64,000 nt of DNA from Welwitschia mirabilis (lineage: Eukaryota > Gnetophyta > Gnetopsida > Welwitschiales), in NCBI GenBank assembly GCA_051453625.1, contig JBOZIK010000001.1, positions 270,622,627-270,686,626 on the forward strand, given 5' to 3'. Shown piece after piece: positions 24,453 to 37,600 of the stretch. The position numbers were made by a program, and so were the translations under genes. Below the pieces are notes generated by a model that was given only the letters and a program-made list of their open reading frames with translations, did no database searches and had not been told where the DNA came from. The first letter of the stretch is position 1. Each line of letters begins with the position of its first letter.

Positions 24453-25680
24453 TGATGGGGTATTTTGAGTAGTTTTACAAGACATTTAGAAAGGTTTAAG
24501 CAGAAAACAATGAGTATTGAGAGACACAGAGAAAATCACCTAAATATATAAAGACTAATACATTTGAAGTTATTTTAAATAAATTTTAATAATTTAGATT
24601 TCAAGAAGGAATTAATAATCTATAAATTCAAATTCATTAGATGGAAGAGCTTCTCAAATCCTATCATCCCCTTAATTATGTGGATAACAGTATAAGATAA
24701 AAACACTTGTAAGCTAATTAAGACATCGACTGGATCAAGATGCATGCTAATGTGGACCTCTATTAATGTGGCAACATCTCCTACATTATTCAAATGACCA
24801 TCAGGATGACATCTAAAATTAGTTAATGCATCAAACATCATCTAACTTATGCAATGTGTCATATGCCCTCTGTGAATCATTAAGGTTTTTAATGAATTTG
24901 TTAAATTTGCTATTGTTAGAGTTTGTAGCTATAAATAAAGTCTTCCTTTATCCTTAATTCCAATTTTATCTTTTTTTGCATTGAAAATTCTCATGATATA
25001 AGATTAAAGGGTAAAAGGTCCATCCGTTAATTGCAGAGAGGAGTCTTTCTTGGCGTTAAGATGTATCTTCTTCATTAAGGTGCTACTGCTTTATAATGGG
25101 ATGTTGATTTGACTTTTAATGAAAACTATTTTTAGTTTTATTCATGTGCATGTCCCTTATGGTTTATCTTGTTGATGATTTTATGATAGTTTCATTTATG
25201 ATATAGCTCATCAAGGGCAACCTTTATCAAGGTTGAAGTTATTAGTTTAGGAACTTGCATTATATTTTACATTTCCTAAAATAATCATTGCATGTTTTCT
25301 ATATTCTATTCAACATACTTAATAGCCTATATTATTTAGGATTAGTACCATTTTCCTTTATTAATCTAGGTTATACAAGGCTAAACTTGATAATAGAGAT
25401 TTGCTAGTGAGATGGATATTGCATTTAGAGTAGTTTGCATTTGCATAACATAGTATGTTTATTTTCTTACATTGTGATTTTCATTTTGAACCATAAAAGA
25501 AAAATACAAAAATACATTACTAAAATCAATTTTGTAGCTTCGATCCTAGTGCCTTTGATGTATTATGACATTCAGGTTCACTTTATTCTATACTAGTCTT
25601 TATGTTTTGCAATATATTTGTGAGTGATAGGATTTGTTAAAGGACATAACAATTGGATCAATATGCACTGCAATAGGATG
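24453..25680 (+). repeat. LTR of a Ty3/gypsy element (same family as 59797-60842)
   Basis: It starts TGATGGGGTATTTTGAG, matching TGATGGGGTTTTATGAG at 59797. Further shared blocks in the same order include a TATAAATA box (24930-24937), GATTAAAGGGT (near 25003 and 60309), CCTTTATCAAGGTTGAAG (near 25220; a close match at 60548) and TTGCATTTGCAT (near 25437 and 60614). It carries an extra segment of about 200 bases near 25270-25430 not seen in the other copy. The right end is approximate because the terminal bases have diverged. No primer site follows, so it may be a solo LTR or the 5' LTR of the decayed element at 30066-34620; the 4.4 kb between them makes the second less sure. Confidence 0.65.
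24930..24937 (+). promoter_or_regulatory. TATA box of the LTR promoter
   Basis: TATAAATA is conserved at the corresponding position (60246-60253) of the second LTR copy and is followed in both by an AAGTC-like sequence. Plant LTR promoters usually have such a box. Confidence 0.5.
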
Positions 25681-28600
25681 TAAGGTATTAAAAACTTTTA
25701 GAACCTTAATTATTATGTTTCTTAATTTATTATGTAAAACTAGATGATTTTCTTTAAACTGTCACTTTTTAAAATGCTAGAAATCGAAAGCTTTGAAAAT
25801 AAATTAAAAATTAAAAATGGTATTAGAATTTAAAATTTAGGAATTTTTATCTATTTTGCAATAGTATGCATTAATACAGATTATATAATGTATGAGTTAA
25901 ATCTAAATGTAAGTCAAAAGTTTTTTAAGCTTAGTTGATTATTTATATTTAAGATTTAACATCATACTTTGAAAAGTTTTTAGTTAGAAAATATCCTTTG
26001 CAAGTTAAATTTTAAGGGACTAGAAAAACATAAGTTGAAAGTTATGTTTATAATCTAATTTATTTACAAGATTTTTCCTATAAACTTTAAGGAATAAAAT
26101 ATTTTAAAACTATAAATATTATGTCTAGCATTGTATTATCATTAGTTCACTTATTGAATTATTATTTAAAATTATTAATGCTTGGATTTTGTTATACAAA
26201 TAAACTTGAAATACCTAACCTTCATTGCAAGTAGATAACCTAAAGAGACTAATACTACCATCAGATGCATAATATCACTATTTTTCTAGAAGAAAGATAA
26301 TTTTTGAAAAATAAGAATAAAAATTTATTTATGAAGCTACATAATAAAATTTATAAATTAAGGTAAAAATTCAAGTTAATAACTGAAGAACTAAATAATA
26401 TTCTAAGATAACTGAAGATTTACTTGATTAATTCTAGTAAATTAGATAATCTATCATGACTAAATTTTATGCATCTTAGCATATTTAATATATAAAATTG
26501 TAAAGAAGAACACAATCCTTAGCTACATAAGCATAATCTACCACAAGGATTGAGGTATTACATTCACTCATTAATCCATAATTGAGTTTACATATAAATT
26601 TCATTCTATTAAATATAGATATTTATGGCTATGATGAGTGTGTATCTTATCAAAAAACTCTAAGCCTCCTTTATTCCTTCTTAAGCATGTGCAAATGGCT
26701 ATTTTCTAAGGCATTTACCTTTCTAAGAATAGGAACATATTTTATGTTAGATTGCTAATTTAGTTTAGTGTTTACATTATTAGTTAAAGCACTTTAATTA
26801 GTAATCTAGTTTTTTATTTATAAATGACATAAGTACTATTACTAGCCATGACACAATATCTCTTGAATGTTTTTTAAAACTTATCATTTAGAATTACCTT
26901 TTTAATGTATTATTAGGTTTTACATGTTATTTTTTATGGCATCTTTCATGTTATCCTATGTTTTATTATAAGATAATTTATCCTTAAAATCTATAATACA
27001 TAATCCATCATTTTCCTAAAAAAATCATTTTATCCTTAAGGATTTATCTTAATAATTACTTATCTTTGCTTGAAAATTTTTCTTATGAACAATCAGTCCT
27101 AATTCTTAGGAGAAGAAGTTTTCTATTATTAACACTTTTCATCTTTTACAAATTACCCTTAAATATAGCTTTGTTAAATAAAATCAGATAATTAATTTGA
27201 AGTTTTCTTATAATCCTTATGAAAGAAAAATAATTAAAGCTTTTTATATCATAACCAATAATCTTGGTTTTATAAATTTAATACTACTATTTATACCTTA
27301 AGTACTAAGGCATAACTCTAAATGCTGTAATTAATAATAATCACTAAGGTGTAGCAACATTCCTCAAATAAAACAACACATTTCCTATAATAACTTATGT
27401 AATACTCATAACAAAATAAGAGTATGATTTTCATTTATAAATTAGAAAGTATAAAAAGCTCATAGGATGGAAAATTTCTTACTTGAGAGGTTGATATAGA
27501 CATTTTCATGCATAAAATTTACTTGAAAGACAATGGAAAATCTAGTTTTAAAAAAGAAAAAAAAATAGCATTTACTTAATAATACTGAAGTTATCCTTGA
27601 ATTAATAAATGTAGGCATTATCTTACATTTGCTAATAGTGAATGAGTTAATCTCACATAAAACTTACTTACAAAAATATAGAATAATAGTGGTTAATAAT
27701 AAAAACAATTAACTTAATCCCACTATTGTAAATGTAAAATGAATGATATGCTTGAACTATATAATACTTAATTCTATGACATGTAAGTACTATTATGGAT
27801 AATGAAAGTTAAAATTTATTCATATCATGCATTAGTTAGTAATTCCATATATAGTAAAGTAAGTATTTGTGTTATGGTATATGTTATGCAATGTTGATGC
27901 CTATATTATTTTTTTATAGAATATGATAATTATAAATGTAATATACTTATTATTGAAGGAGGGGTGTTGAGCCCATATTTCATTTTTCTTTTTCTTTTTA
28001 TGGGCTTGCTTAATAGAGAAAGAACATCAATATAGATAAGTAAACTACAAATCCTTAAATCTAGTAGTATGTAAGATAAAGATCTAACAAATTATAATGT
28101 ATAGCACACTTGTGAAAAAAGGGAAGAGGGAGGAAATAATCTATAATAAAAAATGTTGAATTAAATGCTATGAGAATTTAATAAAGTATTTTACATTTAT
28201 ATGATTTATTTTTTTTTGGACATGTCATTTATAAGATATCATATTAATCAATCATAAGAACATGAAAATTAAACTTACGATGGTAAGAAAACTTCTATAA
28301 AAAATATTTTAATTTCTTGATAAGTTGATAAGGATCATTCCATTATGTGTTTTAAAGTTTTGTTAAGATCATTAAGGTTAACTAATTTTACTTTAATTAA
28401 CCATCCTTCATACACATGAAGAGTGGTGCCTAACTTGCTTTAAGTTGTACATAATTTAGATTAATAATTAATCCATGCATCTCCATTAAATATAAGTGAT
28501 GAAGTGTTTAATTATTAAATCATTAGCTCAAGGAGCTTAATGTACTTTACATTTAATAATCAATAATAATAATTTAAACCTTTTAAATTTGTTTTAAAGA

Positions 28601-30065
28601 AATATATTCTATATTAGACATAGCATTAGGAAAAAATAACACACTAAAAGAAATGATAATCATGTTAATTACCTAAACATTTAGGTTTTTTGTGCTTAAT
28701 TATATTTGTAAGGACAATCTTGTGAGATTTATTACTAACAAAACATTTTTCTATCCATTTGGAACATAATAAGATTCCTTGTTCATGATAGGTAATAATG
28801 CCAAGAACTCCATCATTTTTACTTCAAGTCCAAATTTTATAAGTGACTATATGAAAAAGTTTTAAATTTAATTAGTAAATAATGAAAAAATATTAAGCAA
28901 ATCAATTTATTTTATCATAACAAGATTTTCTTAGAGCTTAATAGAAAAGTAGTAATTGCACATAGTTTGGAGTAGATGATTTATTATTGAAATTTTTAAG
29001 AAAGAGTTAATTATTCTCTTTCCATATATTTAATTTATTTTTAAATTTATTAATAGTATTTTTTTTGTAGCTCTTTACTACTAACTTCAAAGAAAAAAAT
29101 CATAATAGCTTAAAGATTAAATTTTTACCTCTAGAATCATTAAAATTATTATTATAATAAATAGAAGGTTTTTTAAGTGATAGATCAAAATTATCCATGT
29201 AAAAGATTTTTATAATTTTTTTTAGAATATAATGAATTGGAATAAATTCTAATATGATGTAACATATCTTAGTGTATATTATTCTTAATATTATACTACC
29301 CTCTATTCTAGGGCAACAACATGACATCACAAGAAATTGGAAGCATTGATAGAAATAAGGAGATAGTTGTAACAACCTCATATGTGATTTGGATAAATGA
29401 GAAACATAGAATAATAGACGAAAATTTATTAGGAAACTTGAACAAGTGTAAAAAGAAAGAAAATAAGTATCTAATATTATGTGTATAAATATGGAATATT
29501 AGGATAGTGATAGGATCTTTTTTGCTCTAAAGATTATCTTCTATCTTCCTCCCTCTCTATCTTCCTCACCCCCCTCCCCTTTCCCCCTCCTTCTATCTAT
29601 CTATCTATCTATCTATGTGAGAGATAAGTTCATTGAAGTTTTCAATATATCTTTATGTAATATTACTTTTAGTAAGATTTGTTAGCATAACAATTTACTA
29701 TTTTATAGTATTCTCATTTAATTTACAAGCTTATCATTTGATGATAGAAAAAGAGTTATTTAAGACTTTTTGAAATATAATAATAAAGATCCATATGATG
29801 AAAGATAGATAAGAAAGATGGAAGAATGACAAGAAAAATATGAACAACATACTAAAAAATACAACTTCGATGGAAGGAACAATGGTGCTGTAAGAACTAA
29901 GATTGACTCCTACAACTACATGAAAGACATGAAAACACTTAAAGAAGCTAACAATAATTACAATGTAAAATAGATATTTTATTATAATCCTAAATAAGAA
30001 AAGTAAAATTTCAAATGATATAATAATTATACTAGGATAAAAAAGAAACACCTGGCTTAACCCCT
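25681..30065. other. AT-rich stretch, no recognisable gene
   Basis: I see no protein similarity in six frames. Frames at 29100-29381 and 29734-30087 (minus) are low-complexity. A pyrimidine-rich tract with a CTAT tetranucleotide run lies at 29548-29616. Confidence 0.5.
29548..29616. repeat. polypyrimidine tract with (CTAT)6
   Basis: Positions 29548-29592 are almost pure C and T on the plus strand, followed by six perfect CTAT units at 29593-29616. Confidence 0.9.
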
Positions 30066-30660
30066 TTGAGTATAGATTATTACACATCTAGCACATCCAA
30101 CTCTGTGGACCCTTTAATTTTAGAAATTCTTAATAAAATAAGAAATATAAATACTATTAAGTTCCCTACTTTTGAGCATAAAAATAATGAAGAACTTGTG
30201 ATTCATTTAATACTTTTTTATTCCTTCTGCAAATATAACTATTTAGAAACTAATTTAGATTTCTTAAGATACTTTTCCTTTTCATTAAAGGGAGACTTCC
30301 AATTATGGTTTTATATATTTTTAAATCATACTTTTAAGATTATAAATATCTCATAATATCATTTTAAGAAAATATTAACATGTTAGTGTTATTAATGATT
30401 TAAGCGTTCAAATCCTAAACATTCAACAAAAAGATAATGCTAAGTTTGATCAATTTATGGATAGGTATTGAATTGTACTAGAAAAATGTAACAATCATGG
30501 AATACACTTAAGAGAAAAAAAAGATATTTTTGGAGAGGTTTACAAAATTATTCTCTAAAAAAAATTGGATACACTTCATGGAGACAATATTAGTAATGAA
30601 AACACTTAAGAAATCAAAGTTACCATCCATAAACTATATAGGATGAGTTAGGGATCGAAC
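30066..30660 (+). pseudogene. Ty3/gypsy gag (retrotrans_gag-type) remnant
   Basis: A 96-codon open frame (30066-30356) contains a Phe-Pro-x-Phe-Glu-like lead-in and then a helical segment ending in Ser-Leu-Lys-Gly-Asp-Phe-Gln-Leu-Trp-Phe, which corresponds to the conserved 'L.G.A..W' core of plant gypsy gag. After stops, similarity resumes at 30420-30590 with a Gln-Gln-Lys-Asp-Asn...Phe-Asp-Gln-Phe-Met-Asp-Arg-Tyr segment, also usual in this domain. Gag builds the cytoplasmic virus-like particle. A possible remnant of a Cys/His motif lies near 30830. Confidence 0.7.
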
Positions 30661-31329
30661 TAAAGTGAGGATAAGAGGAAGAAAGAAAAATGTAAATAAA
30701 CTTATGATAGGAAAGGATGTATAAATAAAACATAAAAATATGCTTAAAAAATGAATAAGACATTAGAGTCTTTAATCAAATAAATTAATATATTAAAAGA
30801 AGACAAATATGATGAAGACTATGAACATTGTAATGAAGAAAATCATTAAGTTTTGTAGAATGGTTAAATATTAACAGAATAGACTATAATCCAAGAAGTA
30901 CCTCTCAAGATAAAAGTAAATCCTATCCTAGTCAAACTAGAAAATGGAAAAGTAAGAATCATACTATAATGTAAAGATTTATGTAGTTAAAAGAAAATGA
31001 CAATATGATTACTTTAGGAACTTGAGAAACTAACAAGGAGAATGTAGTAACAATTAGAATAAAAATAAATAAAAAAGCTCAAAGAACCTCTAATACTATC
31101 ACAATATTAATAAAATATAAAAAAATTAGTTGTAATGTTTTTAAAACTAGATTAGGAAGAAACTACCTTCCTAATTCAGCTTCAAACAAGGAAACAAAAA
31201 TAAAGGAGAATGGGAAGGAGATAGAAAATAGTTAAATTAAAATAGGAAAGAGAATAGATACTACATTATCTTATTCAATGCAAAGATAGTGGAAAACATT
31301 TCAAATAAAGAATGAAAGAATGTAATATA

Positions 31330-31760
31330 TGTTATTAAGGCCTTAGAGAATACTTTAGTTTCATTATCCTTGATTAAAATGTTAAAACATATTCCTTTGT
31401 ATTGGAATGCAATAAAGAAACTTTATAGTAAGGAAGAATGTAAGAAATATAAAACTAAAATAGTACTAAAAAATTATAAATTAAATTAAAATTAAAAATT
31501 AAATTGGTCAAAAACAATCAAGTATCGTGGGCTTCTACTTAGACCTTACAAGAAAACAAAATCGAAAAATATAGTAATCCTAAAATACTAGTGCTGGATA
31601 TAGTAGGATGATGTGCTTCTAAAATATAAGTTCTAGTGGATATAGTGATTAGTATTAATGTTATCCCTTATAAAAAATTTGAATAGATTAAAAATCTATA
31701 AGTAATCTCCTACAAGGTTTATATTTACATGGTAGATAGTTTAGTTGTAAGGCCAGAAGG
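31330..31760 (+). pseudogene. Ty3/gypsy aspartic protease region remnant
   Basis: At 31330-31470 the sequence keeps a 'K.L.HIPLYW.A.KKL' segment, typical of the stretch before the protease in plant gypsy polyproteins. At 31630-31670 the catalytic region reads Val-Leu-Val-Asp-Ile-Val-Ile-Ser-Ile-Asn-Val-Ile-Pro-Tyr, where active members have Asp-(Ser/Thr)-Gly-(Ala/Ser)-Ser. The catalytic Asp codon remains but the following Gly is lost, so it cannot work. Confidence 0.6.
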
Positions 31761-32269
31761 CATAATAAAAATTAGATAAATAGAACTGCAAGGATTTTAA
31801 TATCTAAGTATATTTAGTTGTTATAAAAACTAAAGGAATTACTTACCACATTATTTTGGAAGGAGCTTGGATGGCAATAACAAATGAAACCACTTTTTTA
31901 AAAAAGGAAGTAATGGAAATTAATTTAAGAGATTTAACATAACAAATAAAAATTTCAATTGAAGTAGAAATTAAACACCCTTTCTTCAATAAGGGAGATA
32001 GTGCTAATATGATTATGATAAGGGAATCCTAGTGAATGTTAGGAAATAAAGAAGTGTATAGAAATGAATACTCATTAAATATTAAACTAGCTAAAAAGGA
32101 AGAGGGACTTAAGAAACCAACTCTTAAAGAAGAACTTAAATACAAAGAAATTTAAAATAATTGACCACTAATTATTAATGAAATTTTAACTTACTTTTGG
32201 AAGAGAAAATTAAAAGGGATTTTGCAAAAAATAACTAAAGAATTTTTTCATACTTATGTAGATATTATA

Positions 32270-33130
32270 AGAATTAACATTATAGTATGTTAACATAAGA
32301 TTTACCTGGATGCCACTATGAAACCTGTTAGATAACCATAGAAAAGATGTAATTTTCATATGTTATAATTAATTAAATAAGAAATTTAACATTATTAGAA
32401 GTAGCATTCATCTATTTTGTCTCTAATTTCCAATGAATAAGTCTTATTATTGTATTTCTAGAAAAATGTAATAAATGAAGGGTATGCATATATTTTAGGT
32501 CATTAAATTATATGATTTACAAATATCACTTTTTTTTATCCTTTATAGATCAAGTTCTAGAAAGAATTTTGGATTACAAGTATTAAAACTTCGTAGATGA
32601 ATATAGTGGATATAAATAAATAGCCACAACTCCCAAATATTAGGTGAAGACAATCTTTACTTGTGAGTGAAGCGTAAATTCTTTTAAAGTTCTACTCTTT
32701 AGATTTTGTAATGCAATAAACACCTTTTAGAGAATAGTCAGCAATATTTTATAACATATAATTTAGGATATTAATTAAAGTTTTTATAGATGATTTATCA
32801 AACTTTAAAAAGGATTTTAATGAATTGTTCAAAATATTAGAAGTTACACTTACTAGATGTAAGGAGAAGAATTTAAAATAGTTGGTCTAAAAGTTATCTT
32901 ATGGTGATAAAGGGAATTATTCTAGGTCATAGGATGTCAACTTAAGAAATTCAAACTAATGAAAAAAATATTAGTATCATTAAGAAAATTGTGCCATTAT
33001 TTAAACTTAAAAAAATTAAGATACTTTATGGATCATGTAGGATACTATAGGAGGTTCATTATTAACTTTAATAAAATTACTAAAACATTAAACAATATTT
33101 TATAAAATGTTGCACCCTATGAATGGACTT
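32270..33130 (+). pseudogene. Ty3/gypsy reverse transcriptase remnant
   Basis: The start near 32300 shows 'HKIYLDATMKPVR', the conserved lead-in (QHKI.L...AKPVRQ). At 32540-32625 comes 'FIDQVLERILDYKY' and 'DEYSGYK', equal to the L(P)FIDQ...F.D.YSGYNQI blocks. The catalytic box reads Phe-Ile-Asp-Asp at 32783-32794, so the aspartates survive. Downstream motifs include 'FNELFKMLEVTLTR', 'GHRMST' and 'LRYFMDHVGYYRRFI' (near 33020-33060). A large part between 32330 and 32520 is hard to align and the frame has many stops, several of them TAA or TAG where Gln is expected. Confidence 0.85.
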
Positions 33131-33214
33131 AGAAATGTTATGGGACATTTTAAAATTTAAAGGATAAAAAAGTAAAACCCCATATTTAGAAAAAATAGAT
33201 TGCAGAAATTCTTT

Positions 33215-33660
33215 CAACATCATGATAATTCTTTGAAGTTTGTTATTTGTGTAGTATTATAGAAGAGAGATAATTATAGTCAAATATTATGTGATTACCT
33301 ACATTACTATATTAAAAAAAAATTTAGTNNNNNNNNNNNNNNNNNNNNNNNNNNNNNNNNNNNNNNNNNNNNNNNNNNNNNNNNNNNNNNNNNNNNNNNN
33401 NNNNNNNNNNNNNNNNNNNNNNNNNNNNTTAGTTCTACACAACTAAATTATATGATCAATGAAAATGAAATTCTAAGCATTATTACAACTTTGAAAAAGT
33501 TTAAAAATTATATTATATGATATGAGGTTAAAGTTCATAGATACCATAGTGCTATATGACCTTTAATGAATAAAAGAAAAACAAACTCTTGAATTATAGG
33601 GTGGATTTTATTAATATAAAAATTTATTCTAAATATAATAGATACAAAAGAAATGGAAAA
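33215..33660 (+). pseudogene. Ty3/gypsy RNase H remnant
   Basis: Similarity to the gypsy RNase H (copying enzyme's RNA-removal domain) is seen before the gap near 33250 and after it from 33429: 'INENEILSIITTLKKFKNYII' corresponds to the usual 'T.KELLAIV.A..KFR.YL' block, then a His-Arg-Tyr-His-Ser-Ala segment equals the 'YTDHAAL' block, followed by an Asn-Ser-x-Ile-Ile-Gly-Trp-Ile equivalent of 'LIRWILLLQEF'. Confidence 0.75.
33329..33428. other. assembly gap (100 N, probably unknown size)
   Basis: Round length; it lies inside the RNase H remnant. Confidence 0.98.
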
Positions 33661-33679
33661 TTTCATAGTTCATTAATTT

Positions 33680-34620
33680 CATAAACTATAATTCCTTGAA
33701 GAATCTTAAAAAATAGATATTAGAAATAGTTTTCTTAATAAATATTTAGCAAGTTTTAATAAGCTCCTTATTTTATAGAAATAGCCAATTACTTAATAAG
33801 AAAGAAGATGTCTCATTACTTAACTTACTATGAGAAATAATAGATTATTAAGAAAAGAAGAAAACTATATATAAGATAACGAACTCTTTTCAAGTTATGT
33901 AAGAATGATATATCAGAAAGTATGTAAGTAAAATGATTAAAACAAATTACTCCAAAAGTTTCATGTAGAACAAGAAAGAGGTTTTATGGAAGGAAAAGGT
34001 ATAGTAACAAAAATATTAAATGTAGGATATTATTGGTCTATTTTATTTAAAGATTCTTTTATCCATACTAAAAGTTGTAATAAATTTAAAGATAAGGATT
34101 TAAAATTTGGAACATTTTAATGTTTAGAGCAATATATTTTATTAGTTACATTAGTCTAAAATCCTATGAAAATAAATATATTTTGGTTTGTATGGACTAT
34201 TTGACTGAGTAGGATGAAGTGGAGATTGTTTATAATTCTTCCATAAAAATAGTTATTAAATTTATATTTAAGAATATTCTTCATAGGTTTGGCATGCGTT
34301 AGAGACTTATATTAATTAGGGAAACTCATTTCACTAGTAAATCCTTTGCAGGTTTGGAATACATCATAATTTCTCTTTAGCTTATCACCCCTTAATAAAA
34401 TCATCAATTTTAGATTACAAATAAAGAATTAAGTATAATTATAACTAAAAGTATAACAACTAAAATAACTATTTGCATACAAATAATTATAAAGGATTAT
34501 GAACATATATAAAAAATTAGAAGATTAGTATAGGTTTTACACCTTGTGAGCTATTGTATGATAAGAAAGAAACCTTACCAATTGAATTAAAATTAACATC
34601 TTAAAAACTAAATAAACAAC
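33680..34620 (+). pseudogene. Ty3/gypsy integrase remnant
   Basis: The core shows 'MDYLTE' (near 34190) followed by 'VEIVYNSS.K.VIKFIFKNILHRFGM' and 'THFTSKSF' (near 34325). This is the DDE integrase core, which inserts the DNA copy into the chromosome. The first catalytic Asp is present. The second, normally in 'SDRGTHF', is missing because the sequence reads Leu-Ile-Arg-Glu-Thr-His-Phe, apparently by a small deletion. Traces of the 'GFTPYRLLYGK' type segment occur near 34530-34570 as 'VLHLVSYCMIRKK'. Confidence 0.75.
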
Positions 34621-37600
34621 TAGACTCTGATTTTGATCAATGTAATAATAATGCATTTAAATTATTAATAAATTAGATAAATATCTAAGGGAAGCCTTAA
34701 TAAGAAAGGATTTAATTTAAAAGTAAGCAAAGACTTAGCATGGTCAGAACATTAAAAAACCTTACTTTAAAATTAAAGATAAAGAATTGATTTTGATCCT
34801 ATATAACCTATCATAGAGATTGGCCTTATATAACCTAAACCAATCAAAAAATTCATCACTAGATGAAGACCAACCTAAGCTATCAAGTGTATTAAATAAA
34901 ATATGAAAACAATTTAAATTTAATCTAGGAAATGAAATGCAATGCACCTAAACTAATAATGTCAACCTTAATAAAGTTTTCTCTTATGATCTATATCATA
35001 GATAAAGCTGTCATGGAATCAAAAGTAACATAAATCATAAGGGAAATGCACATAACAAATGATATGAAACAAAGAATAGAATTTTGATTAAATCAAAATA
35101 ACATCCATGTTAAAAATTAGCAGCCTTGAATAAAAGATATATAGACTAGTACCAAGTAAGACATCTCTTGACAATAATAAAGAATGGATCTCTACCTTTT
35201 GATTTCCTATTATAAGAATTTTCGATGCTAAAGAAGATAAAGTTAGAGTTTGAAGGTATTTATTACAAACATAGACTCTAAATACAATAAACACTAACAA
35301 ATGTAGTAAAACCCTAATAATCATGCAAGAAGATGTAAGACACATGGTAAAAATTTGATGAAGTTTGGTGAAGTATAATTTTTGGGCATCATCCTACCTA
35401 TTATCTGGACATCACAGGAGATGATGCCACATCATACAAGATCCAAATCAACTACCAGATTAGTCTAGTAAATGTCTTAGTTAGTACAAGTTCTTCTATC
35501 ATCCATATGATCATATAGATGATAAGGAAAATAATGGGCTTTTTAAAGCTATTTCTTGTGTCAGATTAGCCTTTTTGATTATAAGGTTGCTACTTCAGAT
35601 AGGAAGTATTGTATTTTTCCTAAATTATTATCAATTGTAATAATGATTACATGTTTTTATGATATTTACCTTATCTCTCTATTATCATTAGCAACATAAA
35701 CTTTTCTAACGTCCTTAAAAAGTACTTAAAATACCATATCAAATGCATATAATTTGGTAGTATAACATGGTTATTTGCTTATTGATTTTGTGATTTAGTC
35801 CTATAACATTTACTTGATCATTCACTAAATCTTAAAACATAGGAATAGATGGGTATTCTGATTTTTCATGTGTGTCCATAAGATAAATGTTACAATGAGG
35901 TAGTGGGATAAGGAGTTTAGGACTTATTATAAGATATTTAATCTTTTTTTAAAAGATTTCCCAACTTTAGGTTAAATTTAGTATTATTTGGGATATTAAA
36001 GATTCCAATAGTCTTGATAAGTTGTGATGATTATATTAGATTATTGTACTTCTTATAATTATTTAAAATTTTGACTATGATTTCAAGGAAACTCCATGCT
36101 TTATTAATTTCTAAGTTTATGAATATACCTTAACACATCACCTTTATAAAGTACTTACGATTGAATGAAAGACCTTCATAAAGAATCTTATGATTTTACC
36201 TTACTCAAATCCATGTTAAGGGGACTTAAGAAGTATATCCTTGAATATTTTTAATGTATGTAAGAAACTTTTAATGTCTTCTTATTAGAAGTTCATCATG
36301 TCACATCTAATTGGATTAATCTTATAAAGTTCCCTAATGAATTCTTGATTAGTCTCTGTCTAATTTGTAATGAAAACAACTTTTAAGATGTATAACTAGG
36401 ATTTTATTTTTTGCAAAAGGAAAAAGAGGAATAGAGTTAATATAAGAGCATTCGTATGTTATGTATTTAAGAAATTATTAAGAGTATACATTTTAATTCT
36501 TTAACATGTAGGTAAGGATCTTAAAACTCTAAACCATTAAAATATGAAAGTAGCTAAATGATTACTAGTTTGAAATCAATCATATCTACATTGGAATATT
36601 AGCTAATATACAAAGGTGTCTCTAGATATTATGGTTAAAGATGTTCTTCCAAAATACATCTAGGTTAGTTAAGATTAAAGTTTTATTCAAAGTTATGAAA
36701 TTATAAGGCCAATCAATTATTTAGGTTTTCTTAAGATATCTCATGTGGATGGCCTCTAGGAATAAGATTATCCTCATGTTGTGACTTATGTTTCATTTTG
36801 GAATTGATAGGGATTTGATGTACTCTACTATTAGAGGTTCATTACTAGTTCATGTAACATATGAAAAAAGTCAATAAAAATCAAAGATTTGAATGCACAT
36901 GGGATATAAAGGTATCAAAATGTTACAAAAGTTCCATTCATGAAAGATGAAGAAATTTATTATAGAAGACCAATATCCATGTGAAACTATATAATAACAC
37001 CAGTTGTTTGATATAAACTTAGCTTAGCAAAAGTTACATAAATCTTAAGATAACAAATAGCTTGAAAAGGTAGGTCATTATGATTGACTAATACATTAAG
37101 ACTATGCATCAATAATGGAAAAGCCTAATGCAAAAATGCAAACCTAATTAATATGCAATGTAGTGAAATAATAATGCAAGAATAAAAAGTGCATGTATTA
37201 AAGAACTTTCTTGAGCTTTATTGATGATAACTTTTCTTAAATTTATCCTTAAGTATCTACTCAAAAGGTCACCTAAGATAGTGAAGGGAAGAAGAGATAG
37301 GAAGATAGTAGAGATAGAAATGTAGAGAAGAAATAGTTTTTTTTTTGGTTGTTTATCTTGTATTTTCTTTAAACTTATAAAATACCCCGTAAGAAGATTT
37401 GATATACTATGCCAAATAAAATTTTCAAACAAACAAAGAAAAGTTAAGAAAAAGAAGAAAAAGAAAAAAGAAAAGAAGAAATACTTTAAAAAAATAATTT
37501 ACCAAATCAATTTCCATTGATTAACTACTAGGCATACTCACTATCAATTCACTAGTTAAAAAAACAAAAAAGAAAAGAAAAGAAAAAAGAGTAGTTGGAT

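Larger units (their letters stand above)
30066..34620 (+). mobile_element. decayed Ty3/gypsy retrotransposon
   Basis: Traces of gag, protease, reverse transcriptase, RNase H and integrase occur in that order on the plus strand. Integrase after RNase H is what separates Ty3/gypsy from Ty1/copia. The reading frame is broken by many stops and frameshifts, and one 100-N gap falls inside RNase H. I cannot place LTRs next to it with confidence; the candidate at 24453 is 4.4 kb upstream. Confidence 0.8.

Noticed and set aside
24620-24841. Minus-strand open frame of 73 codons
   Set aside because: It lies inside a gypsy LTR, where plus-strand homology to the other LTR is non-coding.
29734-30087. Minus-strand open frame of 117 codons rich in Phe, Ile and Leu
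   Set aside because: The composition is explained by AT-rich sequence; it has no motif and runs antisense into the gypsy gag start.
35350-35560. Possible third gypsy LTR
   Set aside because: It shares only short ATCATCC/GATGAT words with the LTRs; the start TGATGGGG, the TATA block and the GATTAAAGGGT block are not present in order nearby.
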